DNA of 64,000 nucleotides from Vreelandella zhanjiangensis DSM 21076 (GTDB lineage: Bacteria > Pseudomonadota > Gammaproteobacteria > Pseudomonadales > Halomonadaceae): the NCBI RefSeq assembly GCF_000377665.1, contig NZ_KB898651.1:241225-305224 (forward strand), written 5' to 3'. A program made the translations under genes and the position numbers. Shown here in pieces: positions 35,239 to 43,128 of this stretch. The notes beneath the pieces are model-generated. The model was not told where the DNA came from and did not search any database. It saw only the letters and a program-made list of their open reading frames with translations. The stretch's first letter is position 1; every line of letters begins with the position of its first letter.

Positions 35239-36198
35239 TTAAGGACGAAGACGGTCCGGGATCTCAACACCGGTTTCTTCAAAATAGCGAATAGCGCCCG
35301 GGTGCAGCGGCACCGGCGTTGACTGCATGGTGAATTCCACCGTGGTGTCATTGGCTGCCGGGTGTACTGCGATCAGCTCATCGGTGTTTTCAAACAGCAG
35401 TTGGGTCAGCTGGTACGCAAGCTCCTCATCCATATCGGCATTGACCACCAATACGTTGGGGATACCGATGGTCTGAACCGCTTCATCCATGCCGTCGTAC
35501 ATACCGGCGGCCAGTTCGTAAGGTGCGAAAACCGCTTCTTCTTCCTGAGCATTGGCGATTTCTTCATCCGACAAACCAATCAGGCGGATATCGCGCGTGG
35601 CTGCCAGGTTAAGAATCGAGCTAGTCGGTGGGCCAACGCTCCAGAAACCGGCATCGATATCGCCATCGCGAATCGCATCGGCCGTTTCGTTGAAGTTAAG
35701 GCGCTGGGGGGTAAAATCTTCGTAGCTAATACCGTTGGCTTCAAGCACCGCACGGGCATTAAGCTCCGTACCGCTTCCCGGTGCGCCAACAGATACACGC
35801 TTACCGGCGAGATCGGCAATCGACTCAATATCCGATTCGGCAAGCGTTACCAGTTGAACCGCATTGGGATATACCGACGCCAAGGCACGGGTATTTTCAA
35901 TCTGGCGGCCTTCAAAATCGCCGGTGCCGGTATACGCCTGATACACGGTGTCGGCCAGGGCCAAGGCAAGGTCGGCGTCGCCACGCATGATCAAACCCAT
36001 ATTTTCAACCGAGGCGCCGGTAACTTCCGCAGTCGCCTGGGCGCCTTCAATACGGTTATTAATCATTTCCGCAAGGCCGCCACCGATGGGGTAATAAACG
36101 CCACCCGTGCCGCCCGTTGCAATTGAAAGTTGTTGGGCACTGGCCGGTAACGCGACGGCTAACATGGATGCTGCAGCTGCATATTTTAATGTTTTCAT
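35239..36198 (-). CDS. TAXI family TRAP transporter solute-binding protein
   Basis: This 319-residue periplasmic receptor has a clear signal peptide (MKTLKYAAAASMLAVALPAS, cleavage after ASA) and the TAXI motif TGGTGGVYYPIGGGLAEMIN at the mature start. It delivers substrate to the fused permease at 32475-34493. The ATG at 36198 has a GGAGG site, which excludes the longer in-frame start. It is downstream of lhgO (122-bp gap), which points to an organic acid linked to L-2-hydroxyglutarate. Confidence 0.94.
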   Translation of the reverse strand: MKTLKYAAAASMLAVALPASAQQLSIATGGTGGVYYPIGGGLAEMINNRIEGAQATAEVTGASVENMGLIMRGDADLALALADTVYQAYTGTGDFEGRQIENTRALASVYPNAVQLVTLAESDIESIADLAGKRVSVGAPGSGTELNARAVLEANGISYEDFTPQRLNFNETADAIRDGDIDAGFWSVGPPTSSILNLAATRDIRLIGLSDEEIANAQEEEAVFAPYELAAGMYDGMDEAVQTIGIPNVLVVNADMDEELAYQLTQLLFENTDELIAVHPAANDTTVEFTMQSTPVPLHPGAIRYFEETGVEIPDRLRP

Positions 36199-36320
36199 GC
36201 GTATTGCCTCCGTCCTGCTTGGACTTATAGGTATGGTTTGACGATAGGGAGGTGTGGAGCCCACCGCCCCTGTTCCATCAGAAGCGGTAGAGTGACGTTA
36301 GCACGGCTTGTGCGTTGATG

Positions 36321-37517
36321 TTAATGGGACAATAGTGCGACGACCTGTTGAGTAATATGCGCACCGATGGGCAGCGCCGAGGTGGCCGCCGGTGAAGGCG
36401 CATTGCCGACGTTCACCGTTCGGCGTGTATTCACGAACACAAAGTCATCCACTAGTTTGCCCGCTTTAGAAACCGCCTGCGCGCGAACGCCCGCCGGATA
36501 AGGTTTGAGATCCTCAATCGTTAATTGCGGGCAGTATTTGCGTACAAGCTCCAGGTAACCACGCTTGTAAAACGAGTTTTTCATTTCTCCAAGCCCTGGT
36601 TTCAAGTGTCTGCCCAACACTTTTAAAATCCCCGGGTGGGTGAACATCTGCCCCATATCGCGCAGCGACATATCCTGCTTGCGGTAACCTTCGCGCTTGA
36701 GCGCCAGCACTGCATTGGGGCCCACCGTTACGCTGCCGTCGATCATGCGGGTCAGGTGTACGCCCAGAAAAGGCATGGCCGGGTCAGGAATGGGATAAAT
36801 CAGATGGTTGACGATGTGATTATGCTTCTCGGGCAACAGGTAGTATTCGCCTCGGAACGGGCAGATGGTAAAGCCAGGATCCTGGCCCAGCATGCGAATC
36901 ACCCGGTCGGCCATTAACCCGGCACAGGTCACCAGATAACGGCTTGAGAAGGTATCGTCAGTGGTAGTTACCACTACCTCGGAACGCCGTTCTTCCAGCC
37001 CTTTCACCTCAACCCCATACTGGATTTTGCCCCCCAAACGCTCGAACTCCGCCGCCATGGCACGGGTAACCTGGGCATAGTTGACGATGCCGCTTGAAGG
37101 CACAAAGATGCCCGCTTCCCCGCGGATGTTCGGCTCGCGCTCTTTAAGCGCTTCAGCGCTTAGCCACTCTCGCTCAAGCCCATTGGCCGCCGTACGCTCC
37201 CAAAGCGCCTGCATACGCTGGGTTTCCAGAGCGTTGGTAGCCACCAAAAGCTTGCCACAGATGGAGTAATCCACTCCGTGCTGATCGCAGAACTCGCGGG
37301 TAGCGCGATTTCCTTCAAGGCAGAACTTGGCCTTTAAGCTTCCCGGCGTGTAATACACCCCGGCATGAATGACGCCGCTGTTATGGCCGGTCTGGTGCTG
37401 CGCGGGGCCGCGCTCTTTTTCCAGCACAAGTAGGCGCTTGTCGGGGTACGTCTGCTGAAGTTGCATGGCGGTCGACATGCCCAGAATTCCCCCGCCAATA
37501 ATGATGAAATCCCACAT
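36321..37517 (-). CDS. lhgO: L-2-hydroxyglutarate oxidase/dehydrogenase LhgO
   Basis: LhgO oxidises L-2-hydroxyglutarate to 2-oxoglutarate and passes electrons to quinone. The 398-residue FAD protein has the N-terminal dinucleotide fold FIIIGGGILGMSTAMQL, then HQTGHNSGVIHAGVYYTPGS and GVRAQAVSKAGKLVDDF, matching YgaF/LhgO. The ATG at 37517 (MWDFIIIGGG) has AGGA upstream. It is divergent from glaR, its repressor in E. coli. The usual partner csiD (glutarate hydroxylase) is not present in this window. Confidence 0.93.
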   Translation of the reverse strand: MWDFIIIGGGILGMSTAMQLQQTYPDKRLLVLEKERGPAQHQTGHNSGVIHAGVYYTPGSLKAKFCLEGNRATREFCDQHGVDYSICGKLLVATNALETQRMQALWERTAANGLEREWLSAEALKEREPNIRGEAGIFVPSSGIVNYAQVTRAMAAEFERLGGKIQYGVEVKGLEERRSEVVVTTTDDTFSSRYLVTCAGLMADRVIRMLGQDPGFTICPFRGEYYLLPEKHNHIVNHLIYPIPDPAMPFLGVHLTRMIDGSVTVGPNAVLALKREGYRKQDMSLRDMGQMFTHPGILKVLGRHLKPGLGEMKNSFYKRGYLELVRKYCPQLTIEDLKPYPAGVRAQAVSKAGKLVDDFVFVNTRRTVNVGNAPSPAATSALPIGAHITQQVVALLSH

Positions 37518-37655
37518 TAATAACGCTTCCTGTGCCAAATTGTTAAAATTTATTGATAATAGCCGTTATTCTTCTACTTTCACTTATTTGCTACAAGATC
37601 ACCAGGGAGTCGCGCTGTTATGGCGATTGCCATGGAAATTGATAGAGAGGTTGCC

Positions 37656-38345
37656 ATGGAGCCAGATGCGCCGCGTCAGAACTTAGCGATTAACGCTTAT
37701 CGCACGCTCAAGCACGATATTATCCGTGGCCGCTATGCGCCTAAAGAAAAGCTTTTAATGAGCCGCCTGAAAGAGTGCTACGGGGTTAGCACAGGGCCGC
37801 TGCGCGAAGCTCTTTCCCAACTGGTCGCCGACCGGCTGGTGGTGGCGATTAGCCAGCGCGGTTACCGCGTGGCCCCAATGTCGCTTGCCGAACTCAACGA
37901 TATTTATGATGCCCGCGCCCAGCTGGAAGGCCTGATTCTGCGCCTAGCCATCGAGCGGGGTGACGACGACTGGGAAGCGTCGGTGCTGGCCACGGCCCAC
38001 CGGCTTGCCAAAGTGACCGATATCAGCTCCCCCGATGAGCTGCTGGATGGCTGGGACCTGCGCCATAAAGCCTTTCATACCGCCATCGCAAGCGGCTGCA
38101 ACTCCCCTCACCTGCTGCAGATGCGCAATACGCTGTTTGATCAAGTTGAGCGCTATCGCCACTTATGGCTTCAGGAAACCGTCATGTCGCCAGCCGCGCT
38201 TGAGCAAAAGCGCCAGGAGCACGCCGCGCTGGTCGACGTAATTCTAGCGCGCGATGCTGAAAAGGCCGCGATCTTGATGCGCGACCATCTGATGACGCCC
38301 GTTCCCATTATTACCCGAGTACTTCAGAACCGGGGAATCAGCTAA
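37656..38345 (+). CDS. glaR: GntR-family regulator GlaR (CsiR)
   Basis: This 229-residue FadR-subfamily repressor has an N-terminal winged helix (INAYRTLKHDIIRGRYAP; GPLREALSQLVADRLVV) and a C-terminal FCD effector domain (DLRHKAFHTAIASGC; RDHLMTPVPII). It closely resembles E. coli GlaR/CsiR, which represses glutarate and L-2-hydroxyglutarate use and senses glutarate. The start at 37656 is chosen for its GAGAGG site; an in-frame ATG at 37620 is also possible. It is divergent from lhgO (138-bp gap) and precedes gcdH. Confidence 0.88.
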   Translation: MEPDAPRQNLAINAYRTLKHDIIRGRYAPKEKLLMSRLKECYGVSTGPLREALSQLVADRLVVAISQRGYRVAPMSLAELNDIYDARAQLEGLILRLAIERGDDDWEASVLATAHRLAKVTDISSPDELLDGWDLRHKAFHTAIASGCNSPHLLQMRNTLFDQVERYRHLWLQETVMSPAALEQKRQEHAALVDVILARDAEKAAILMRDHLMTPVPIITRVLQNRGIS

Positions 38346-38411
38346 ATTCTGCATTTTAAAAAAATGTAGATATTTTTAAATAACGGCGATACATTGAGTT
38401 TACTTGCACAG

Positions 38412-38455
38412 TTTTTAACTACGTAGTAGATCAATTTTTAACTACGTTAGATCAA
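38412..38455. promoter_or_regulatory. Tandem direct repeat upstream of gcdH
   Basis: TTTTTAACTACG followed by (TAG)TAGATCAA occurs twice head to tail (38412-38434 and 38435-38455). The first copy contains the perfect palindrome ACTACGTAGT. It lies 83 bp before the gcdH ATG, in the glaR/gcdH gap, where a regulator such as GlaR or a LysR-type GcdR could bind; which one is not known. Confidence 0.5.
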
Positions 38456-38538
38456 TGGATCGCCGTGGGCGCCTGGGTGTGTCTACGCGAAATGCTTTCC
38501 TCAAGAATTCTTCTTAAGAACTAGCCAGGAGCTTCGTA

Positions 38539-39717
38539 ATGACACATTTCAACTGGGATGACCCGCTACTGCTCGAGCAACAGCTCACTGACGAAGAGCG
38601 CCAGATTCGCGATGCGGCCCACGACTACTGCCAAGAAAATCTCCAGCCCCGCGTATTGAGCGCCTTCCGCGAGGAGCGCTTTGATCGCGAGATCATGTCT
38701 GAGATGGGCGAGCTTGGCCTTTTGGGCGCTACCGTGGCAGAAGAGTACGGCGGTGCAGGCGTCAATCATGTGGCTTATGGCCTGATCGCCCGCGAAGTAG
38801 AGCGCGTCGATTCCGGCTACCGCTCGGCCATGAGCGTGCAGTCGTCGCTCGTTATGTACCCCATCGAGACGTACGGTTCTGAAGAGCAGAAACAAAAGTA
38901 CCTGCCCAAGCTTGCCAGCGGAGAAATGGTTGGCTGCTTTGGCCTGACCGAGCCAGATCACGGCTCCGACCCCGGCAACATGATTACCCGCGCTGAAAAA
39001 GTCGACGGCGGCTACCGGCTAACCGGCGCCAAGATGTGGATTACCAACAGCCCGATTGCCGATATCGCCGTTGTATGGGCCAAGTCTGCTGCCCACGACA
39101 ACCAGATCAAAGGCTTTATCGTAGAGCGCGGCACCGAAGGTTTCTCCACCCCGAAAATTGAAGGCAAGGTGTCGCTGCGCGCTTCGATTACCGGCGAAAT
39201 TGTGCTGGATGGCGCATTTGTGCCCGAAGAGAACCTGCTGCCTAACGTCAGCGGCTTGAAAGGCCCGTTTGGCTGCCTGAACAAAGCGCGCTACGGCATC
39301 GCCTGGGGCGTCATGGGCACGGCTGAATTCTGCTGGCACGCCGCCCGCCAGTACACGCTGGACCGCAAGCAGTTTGGCCGCCCGCTGGCCGCCAACCAGC
39401 TGATTCAGAAAAAGCTCGCCGATATGCAAACCGAGATCACCCTGGGCCTTCAGGCCGCCCTGCAGGTAGGCCGGTTGATGGATAGTGGCAACTGGACGCC
39501 GGAAATGGTCTCGCTGATCAAGCGCAACAACTGTGGCAAGGCGCTGGATATTGCGCGCATGTCGCGGGATATGCACGGCGGTAACGGTGTGTCCGATGAG
39601 TACGGCGTAATTCGACATATGGTGAACCTGGAGTCGGTGAATACCTACGAAGGTACCCACGATGTACACGCGCTGATCTTGGGCCGTGCACAAACCGGCA
39701 TTCAGTCGTTCTACTAG
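38539..39717 (+). CDS. gcdH: Glutaryl-CoA dehydrogenase
   Basis: GcdH oxidatively decarboxylates glutaryl-CoA to crotonyl-CoA, linking glutarate and lysine breakdown to beta-oxidation. The 392-residue acyl-CoA dehydrogenase has [25 protein letters not shown], and the catalytic glutamate in the family-specific [20 protein letters not shown] near residues 370-390. AGGAGC lies 8 bp before the ATG. It is followed by a CaiB-type CoA-transferase after a 174-bp gap containing a palindromic repeat. Confidence 0.93.
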   Translation: MTHFNWDDPLLLEQQLTDEERQIRDAAHDYCQENLQPRVLSAFREERFDREIMSEMGELGLLGATVAEEYGGAGVNHVAYGLIAREVERVDSGYRSAMSVQSSLVMYPIETYGSEEQKQKYLPKLASGEMVGCFGLTEPDHGSDPGNMITRAEKVDGGYRLTGAKMWITNSPIADIAVVWAKSAAHDNQIKGFIVERGTEGFSTPKIEGKVSLRASITGEIVLDGAFVPEENLLPNVSGLKGPFGCLNKARYGIAWGVMGTAEFCWHAARQYTLDRKQFGRPLAANQLIQKKLADMQTEITLGLQAALQVGRLMDSGNWTPEMVSLIKRNNCGKALDIARMSRDMHGGNGVSDEYGVIRHMVNLESVNTYEGTHDVHALILGRAQTGIQSFY

Positions 39718-39723
39718 GGTTTG

Positions 39724-39849
39724 TACGAAAAATCGCAGAGCGAAGGCCAGACAAGGCAAAAATCAGCGAAAAAACGGAGTTTACAAGTGTAAATGAGTAT
39801 TTTGAGCTGATTTTTAACGCCGTATGGCCGAGTGCAAGCAGTTTTCGTA
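39724..39849. repeat. 126-bp nested palindromic repeat between gcdH and the CoA-transferase gene
   Basis: The ends are inverted repeats (TACGAAAA at 39724-39731, TTTTCGTA at 39842-39849), with a middle pair AAAAATCAGC/GCTGATTTTT (39758-39767, 39806-39815) and a central TTTACA-AG-TGTAAA (39780-39793). It starts 6 bp after the gcdH stop and codes for nothing. The form is that of a dispersed intergenic repeat or small MITE, able to fold in the gcdH mRNA; no second copy is seen here. Confidence 0.65.
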
Positions 39850-39891
39850 TAAAGCCTAAGCCGTTTTATTCTATAGGCCAAAGGAATCACC

Positions 39892-41106
39892 ATGAGCACT
39901 CCTTCCAAACCGCTGGCTGGCATCAAGGTACTCGATATCTCCCGCGTGCTGGCTGGCCCGTGGTGTGGCCAGATGCTCGCCGACATGGGCGCCGATGTGA
40001 TCAAGGTCGAGCGCCCTGTCGCCGGTGATGATACGCGTCACTGGGGCCCACCCTGGCTTAACGGCACGGCGGAGTCGGCCTATTACCTGTGCGCCAACCG
40101 CGGCAAACGTTCGGTCACCATTGATATGGCCAAGCCGGAAGGCCAGGCACTTATCAGGCAACTGGTGGCCCAGTCGGATGTGTTACTTGAGAACTTTAAA
40201 GTCGGTGGGCTGAAGAAGTACGGCCTGGATTACGCAAGCCTGAAAGAGCTCAATCCCAAGCTTGTCTACTGCTCGATCACCGGCTTTGGTCAGGAGAGCC
40301 CCTACGCCCACCGCGCAGGTTACGATTTCATGATTCAAGCGATGGGTGGAATCATGAGCCTAACCGGCAAGCCCGATAGCGAGTCCGGCGGCGGCCCGGT
40401 AAAAAGTGGCGTGGCGTTTACCGATATTTTCACCGGCCTGTATGCCACCAATGCCGTTTTGTCAGCGCTTTATCAGCGCCGTGATAGTGGTATGGGTTGC
40501 CATATTGATATGGCACTGATGGATGTTCAGGTAGGCGTACTGGCCAACCAGGCGCTCAACTACCTAACCTCCGGCAACGTGCCGCAGCGCCTGGGCAATG
40601 CCCATCCCAATATTGTGCCCTACCAGGCATTTGCCACTCGGGATGGTCACATCATTGTCGCGGTGGGTAATGACGAACAGTTCAGGCGCTTTTGCGAGGT
40701 GCTTGCGTTAGGGCATTTGGCCGTTGACGAGCGATTTGCCACCAACGGGGCACGCGTCCATCACCGGGAAAGCCTGGTACCTGTGCTTGAGGCGGCACTG
40801 GCTCAGCGCACTATCGATGAGTGGCTCGCGGCCTTTGAAGCGGTAGGCGTGCCTTGCGGCCCCATCAATACGCTTGACCGCGTGTTCGATGACCCGCATG
40901 TCAAAGCGCGCGGCTTGAAGCAGACGCTACCGCACACTCAGGCAGGCCAGGTAGATCTTGTCGCCAACCCCATTCGTATTAACGGGCAGTCGCTAAGCGC
41001 TACCACCGCGCCGCCGAGTTTGGGTGAGCATACCGAGCACGTATTAAACGATATAGGCATTACGCCAGCCCAACAGCAGGCACTGCGCGAGGCGGGCATT
41101 ATTTGA
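39892..41106 (+). CDS. CaiB/BaiF family CoA-transferase, probably glutarate CoA-transferase
   Basis: This 404-residue class III CoA-transferase has VLDISRVLAGPWCGQMLADMGADVIKVE at the N-terminus, LCANRGKRSVTIDM, and the catalytic aspartate in HIDMALMDVQVG. Next to gcdH, such enzymes (SUGCT/GcoT-like) pass CoA to glutarate, making the substrate for GcdH. That role is inferred from context; the family has many substrates. AAGGAATCACC precedes the ATG. A terminator follows at 41140. Confidence 0.85.
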   Translation: MSTPSKPLAGIKVLDISRVLAGPWCGQMLADMGADVIKVERPVAGDDTRHWGPPWLNGTAESAYYLCANRGKRSVTIDMAKPEGQALIRQLVAQSDVLLENFKVGGLKKYGLDYASLKELNPKLVYCSITGFGQESPYAHRAGYDFMIQAMGGIMSLTGKPDSESGGGPVKSGVAFTDIFTGLYATNAVLSALYQRRDSGMGCHIDMALMDVQVGVLANQALNYLTSGNVPQRLGNAHPNIVPYQAFATRDGHIIVAVGNDEQFRRFCEVLALGHLAVDERFATNGARVHHRESLVPVLEAALAQRTIDEWLAAFEAVGVPCGPINTLDRVFDDPHVKARGLKQTLPHTQAGQVDLVANPIRINGQSLSATTAPPSLGEHTEHVLNDIGITPAQQQALREAGII

Positions 41107-41139
41107 TTGAGCACTGTCCATTAACAGGTTTAACGTTTG

Positions 41140-41165
41140 AAGCGCTCTTAACGGGGCGCTTTTTA
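41140..41165 (+). terminator. Terminator after the CoA-transferase gene
   Basis: AAGCGCTC and GGGCGCTT pair (one G-T pair) around TTAACG and are followed by TTTTT, 34 bp beyond the stop. Confidence 0.75.
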
Positions 41166-41309
41166 TTGCCACCTAATCTTTATCCCATCAATTGAGGCTA
41201 GGAAGTTCATCCTAAGCCGCGCTTATCCGCTACACTACTTACTGTTTTACATTTATGTGTCCGTTTGTAAACAACAAATGTTTGCAATAAAGGATTGGTC
41301 GGACGCAGT

Positions 41310-41323
41310 AAGCTAGGAGGCTT
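41310..41323 (+). promoter_or_regulatory. Candidate CsrA-binding hairpin over the EAL gene ribosome site
   Basis: AAGC-TAGGAG-GCTT forms a 4-bp stem whose loop presents the GGA of the Shine-Dalgarno AGGAGG, 1 bp before the ATG. Two more GGA motifs (AAAGGATTGG, GTCGGACG) lie within 35 bp upstream. Multiple GGA sites with one over the ribosome site is the E. coli pattern for CsrA repression of c-di-GMP genes. Confidence 0.5.
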
Positions 41324-41324
41324 T

Positions 41325-42134
41325 ATGGGAAACTGTGCACGCGTTAATGGCAGCTGCAAACGCTGTGAAGGTGAATTGCCATTTGCTTTTACCATGGCAT
41401 TTCAACCGATTGTTAATCTCTCGACTGCCCGGGTAGATACTTATGAAGCCTTGGTACGCGGGCCCAATGGCGAATCCGCCTGGAGCGTTATCTCCCAGGT
41501 AACGGACGACCTGCTCTACCAGTTTGATCAAGCCTGCCGCGTCAAAGCCATCGAAATGGCAAGCCATCTTGGCATGCAGACCAATCTGTCGATTAATTTT
41601 CTCCCCAACGCGGTTTACGAGCCCACCGCCTGTATTCAGGCAACGCTGGATATCTCACAGCAGGTAGGCTGGCCAATCGAACGGCTTATCTTTGAAATCA
41701 CCGAAACCGAGCGCGTTATAGATCGTCAGCATTTGCGTAATATCGTCAATGCCTATCGCTCGATGGGCTTTAAAACCGCGCTGGATGATTTTGGCAGCGG
41801 TTACGCCAATCTGGATATGTTGACCGACCTCACGCCCGATACGTTAAAAATCGACCGCCAGCTGGTCATGAGCTGCGATCAGGATCTGCGCCGCCAAGCT
41901 CTTTTGCAGGCGATTATTACTCTGGCCCAACAGTTGGGTATTACCGTTATCGCTGAAGGTGTGGAAACCCATGCTGAGGCACTTTGGCTGGCAACTAACG
42001 GCATCATGCGCCAGCAGGGCTTCTACTATGCCAAACCAGTCGTTAACTCACTGGGAGATGACCTATCCGTGCGGTTAAGCGCGCTACGCGATGAAGTGCG
42101 CTTAGGCAAGGATCAAGGGGATCTACATGCTTGA
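41325..42134 (+). CDS. Stand-alone EAL-domain c-di-GMP phosphodiesterase
   Basis: The 269-residue protein is almost entirely an EAL domain with the catalytic set intact: YEALVRG, SINFLP, FEITETER, ALDDFGSGYANLD, LKIDRQLV, VIAEGVET and QQGFYYAKP, so hydrolysis of c-di-GMP is expected. The N-terminus has a Cys cluster (Cys4, Cys11, Cys14) that could bind metal or sense redox state. The ATG at 41325 has a perfect AGGAGG; the longer in-frame start does not. It overlaps the downstream diguanylate cyclase by 8 bp. Confidence 0.92.
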   Translation: MGNCARVNGSCKRCEGELPFAFTMAFQPIVNLSTARVDTYEALVRGPNGESAWSVISQVTDDLLYQFDQACRVKAIEMASHLGMQTNLSINFLPNAVYEPTACIQATLDISQQVGWPIERLIFEITETERVIDRQHLRNIVNAYRSMGFKTALDDFGSGYANLDMLTDLTPDTLKIDRQLVMSCDQDLRRQALLQAIITLAQQLGITVIAEGVETHAEALWLATNGIMRQQGFYYAKPVVNSLGDDLSVRLSALRDEVRLGKDQGDLHA

Positions 42135-43053
42135 TATAAATCTTGATCAGATATATCAGCTGTTTACCCGCTCAAAACGCAATACTGAGAACATTATTCA
42201 AACCGCCCCGCTAGGCATTTGCGTTACCAGCCCTGACGGCTATTTTGAGATGGTGAATGCCGCTTACTGCCAGTTTTATGGCTACACGGAAAGTGAGCTT
42301 TTAGGCAAGCACTTCACCCAGATGGTATCCCCTGTCTATCGCGATAGATTAACCGACCTTCACGACGAGTTTATTCAAGGCGACAGCAACCAGGAATTAC
42401 GTCAGGAGTGGGAAGTGCTGAGTAAACAAGGCGAGGCACGCACCATTATCGCTGAAGCGGCGCGTATCGAAGGTGATGACGGCCTGCCGCGCAAGGTCAC
42501 CTTCATTGTCGATATCACCGAGCGCAAGCAGCTTGAAGAGCGTTTAAAGCTGGCCAACGAGCGTTTGGATCAGCTCGCGCATCGTGATGAATTAACCGGC
42601 CTGTTCAATCGCCGTGCCGGGCTTAAGCGTCTGGAAGAAGAGCTTCAGCGCTGCCAGCGTTATGAAAGCACGTTGAGCGTTGCCATTTTCGATCTGGATC
42701 GCTTTAAAACGATCAATGATACCTATGGCCACGGCATTGGTGACGATGTGCTCAAGGAAGTCACCGCGCTGGTTGGTCAAACCCTGCGCACTACCGATAT
42801 TCAGGTACGCCTGGGCGGTGAAGAATTTCTGGTGATCATGCCGCAGGTGGATATTCAGGCGGCGCAGTGCGCAATTGAACGGGTATGTAATGCCGTTGCC
42901 AGCACGCCTTTCACCAAGCAGCAGTTAATCGTCACTGTATCCGCCGGTATTGCGTGCTACGTTGATACATCCAACCGCTGCCTATTGGATCGTGCAGATA
43001 ACGCCATGTATCAAGCCAAGGAGGCCGGTGGAAACGGTGCCGTCATTGCCTAG
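42127..43053 (+). CDS. PAS-GGDEF diguanylate cyclase
   Basis: The 308-residue protein has an N-terminal PAS domain (about 20-140; LGICVTSPDGYFEMVNAAYC), a short coiled linker, and a GGDEF domain with DELTGLFNRRAGL, FDLDRFKTINDTYGH, the active LGGEEF motif, and an inhibitory RxxD site (RTTD) five residues before it. It should make c-di-GMP with product feedback. No signal or membrane segment is seen. Its start overlaps the EAL gene by 8 bp, so synthesis and hydrolysis activities are translationally coupled. Confidence 0.93.
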   Translation: MLDINLDQIYQLFTRSKRNTENIIQTAPLGICVTSPDGYFEMVNAAYCQFYGYTESELLGKHFTQMVSPVYRDRLTDLHDEFIQGDSNQELRQEWEVLSKQGEARTIIAEAARIEGDDGLPRKVTFIVDITERKQLEERLKLANERLDQLAHRDELTGLFNRRAGLKRLEEELQRCQRYESTLSVAIFDLDRFKTINDTYGHGIGDDVLKEVTALVGQTLRTTDIQVRLGGEEFLVIMPQVDIQAAQCAIERVCNAVASTPFTKQQLIVTVSAGIACYVDTSNRCLLDRADNAMYQAKEAGGNGAVIA

Positions 43054-43128
43054 TGAATCATTATATGTGGTGAATCAACATCGGCGCCCGCGATGCTAAA
43101 TCGACTCTCCAGCCTGAGGAGTAACGTT

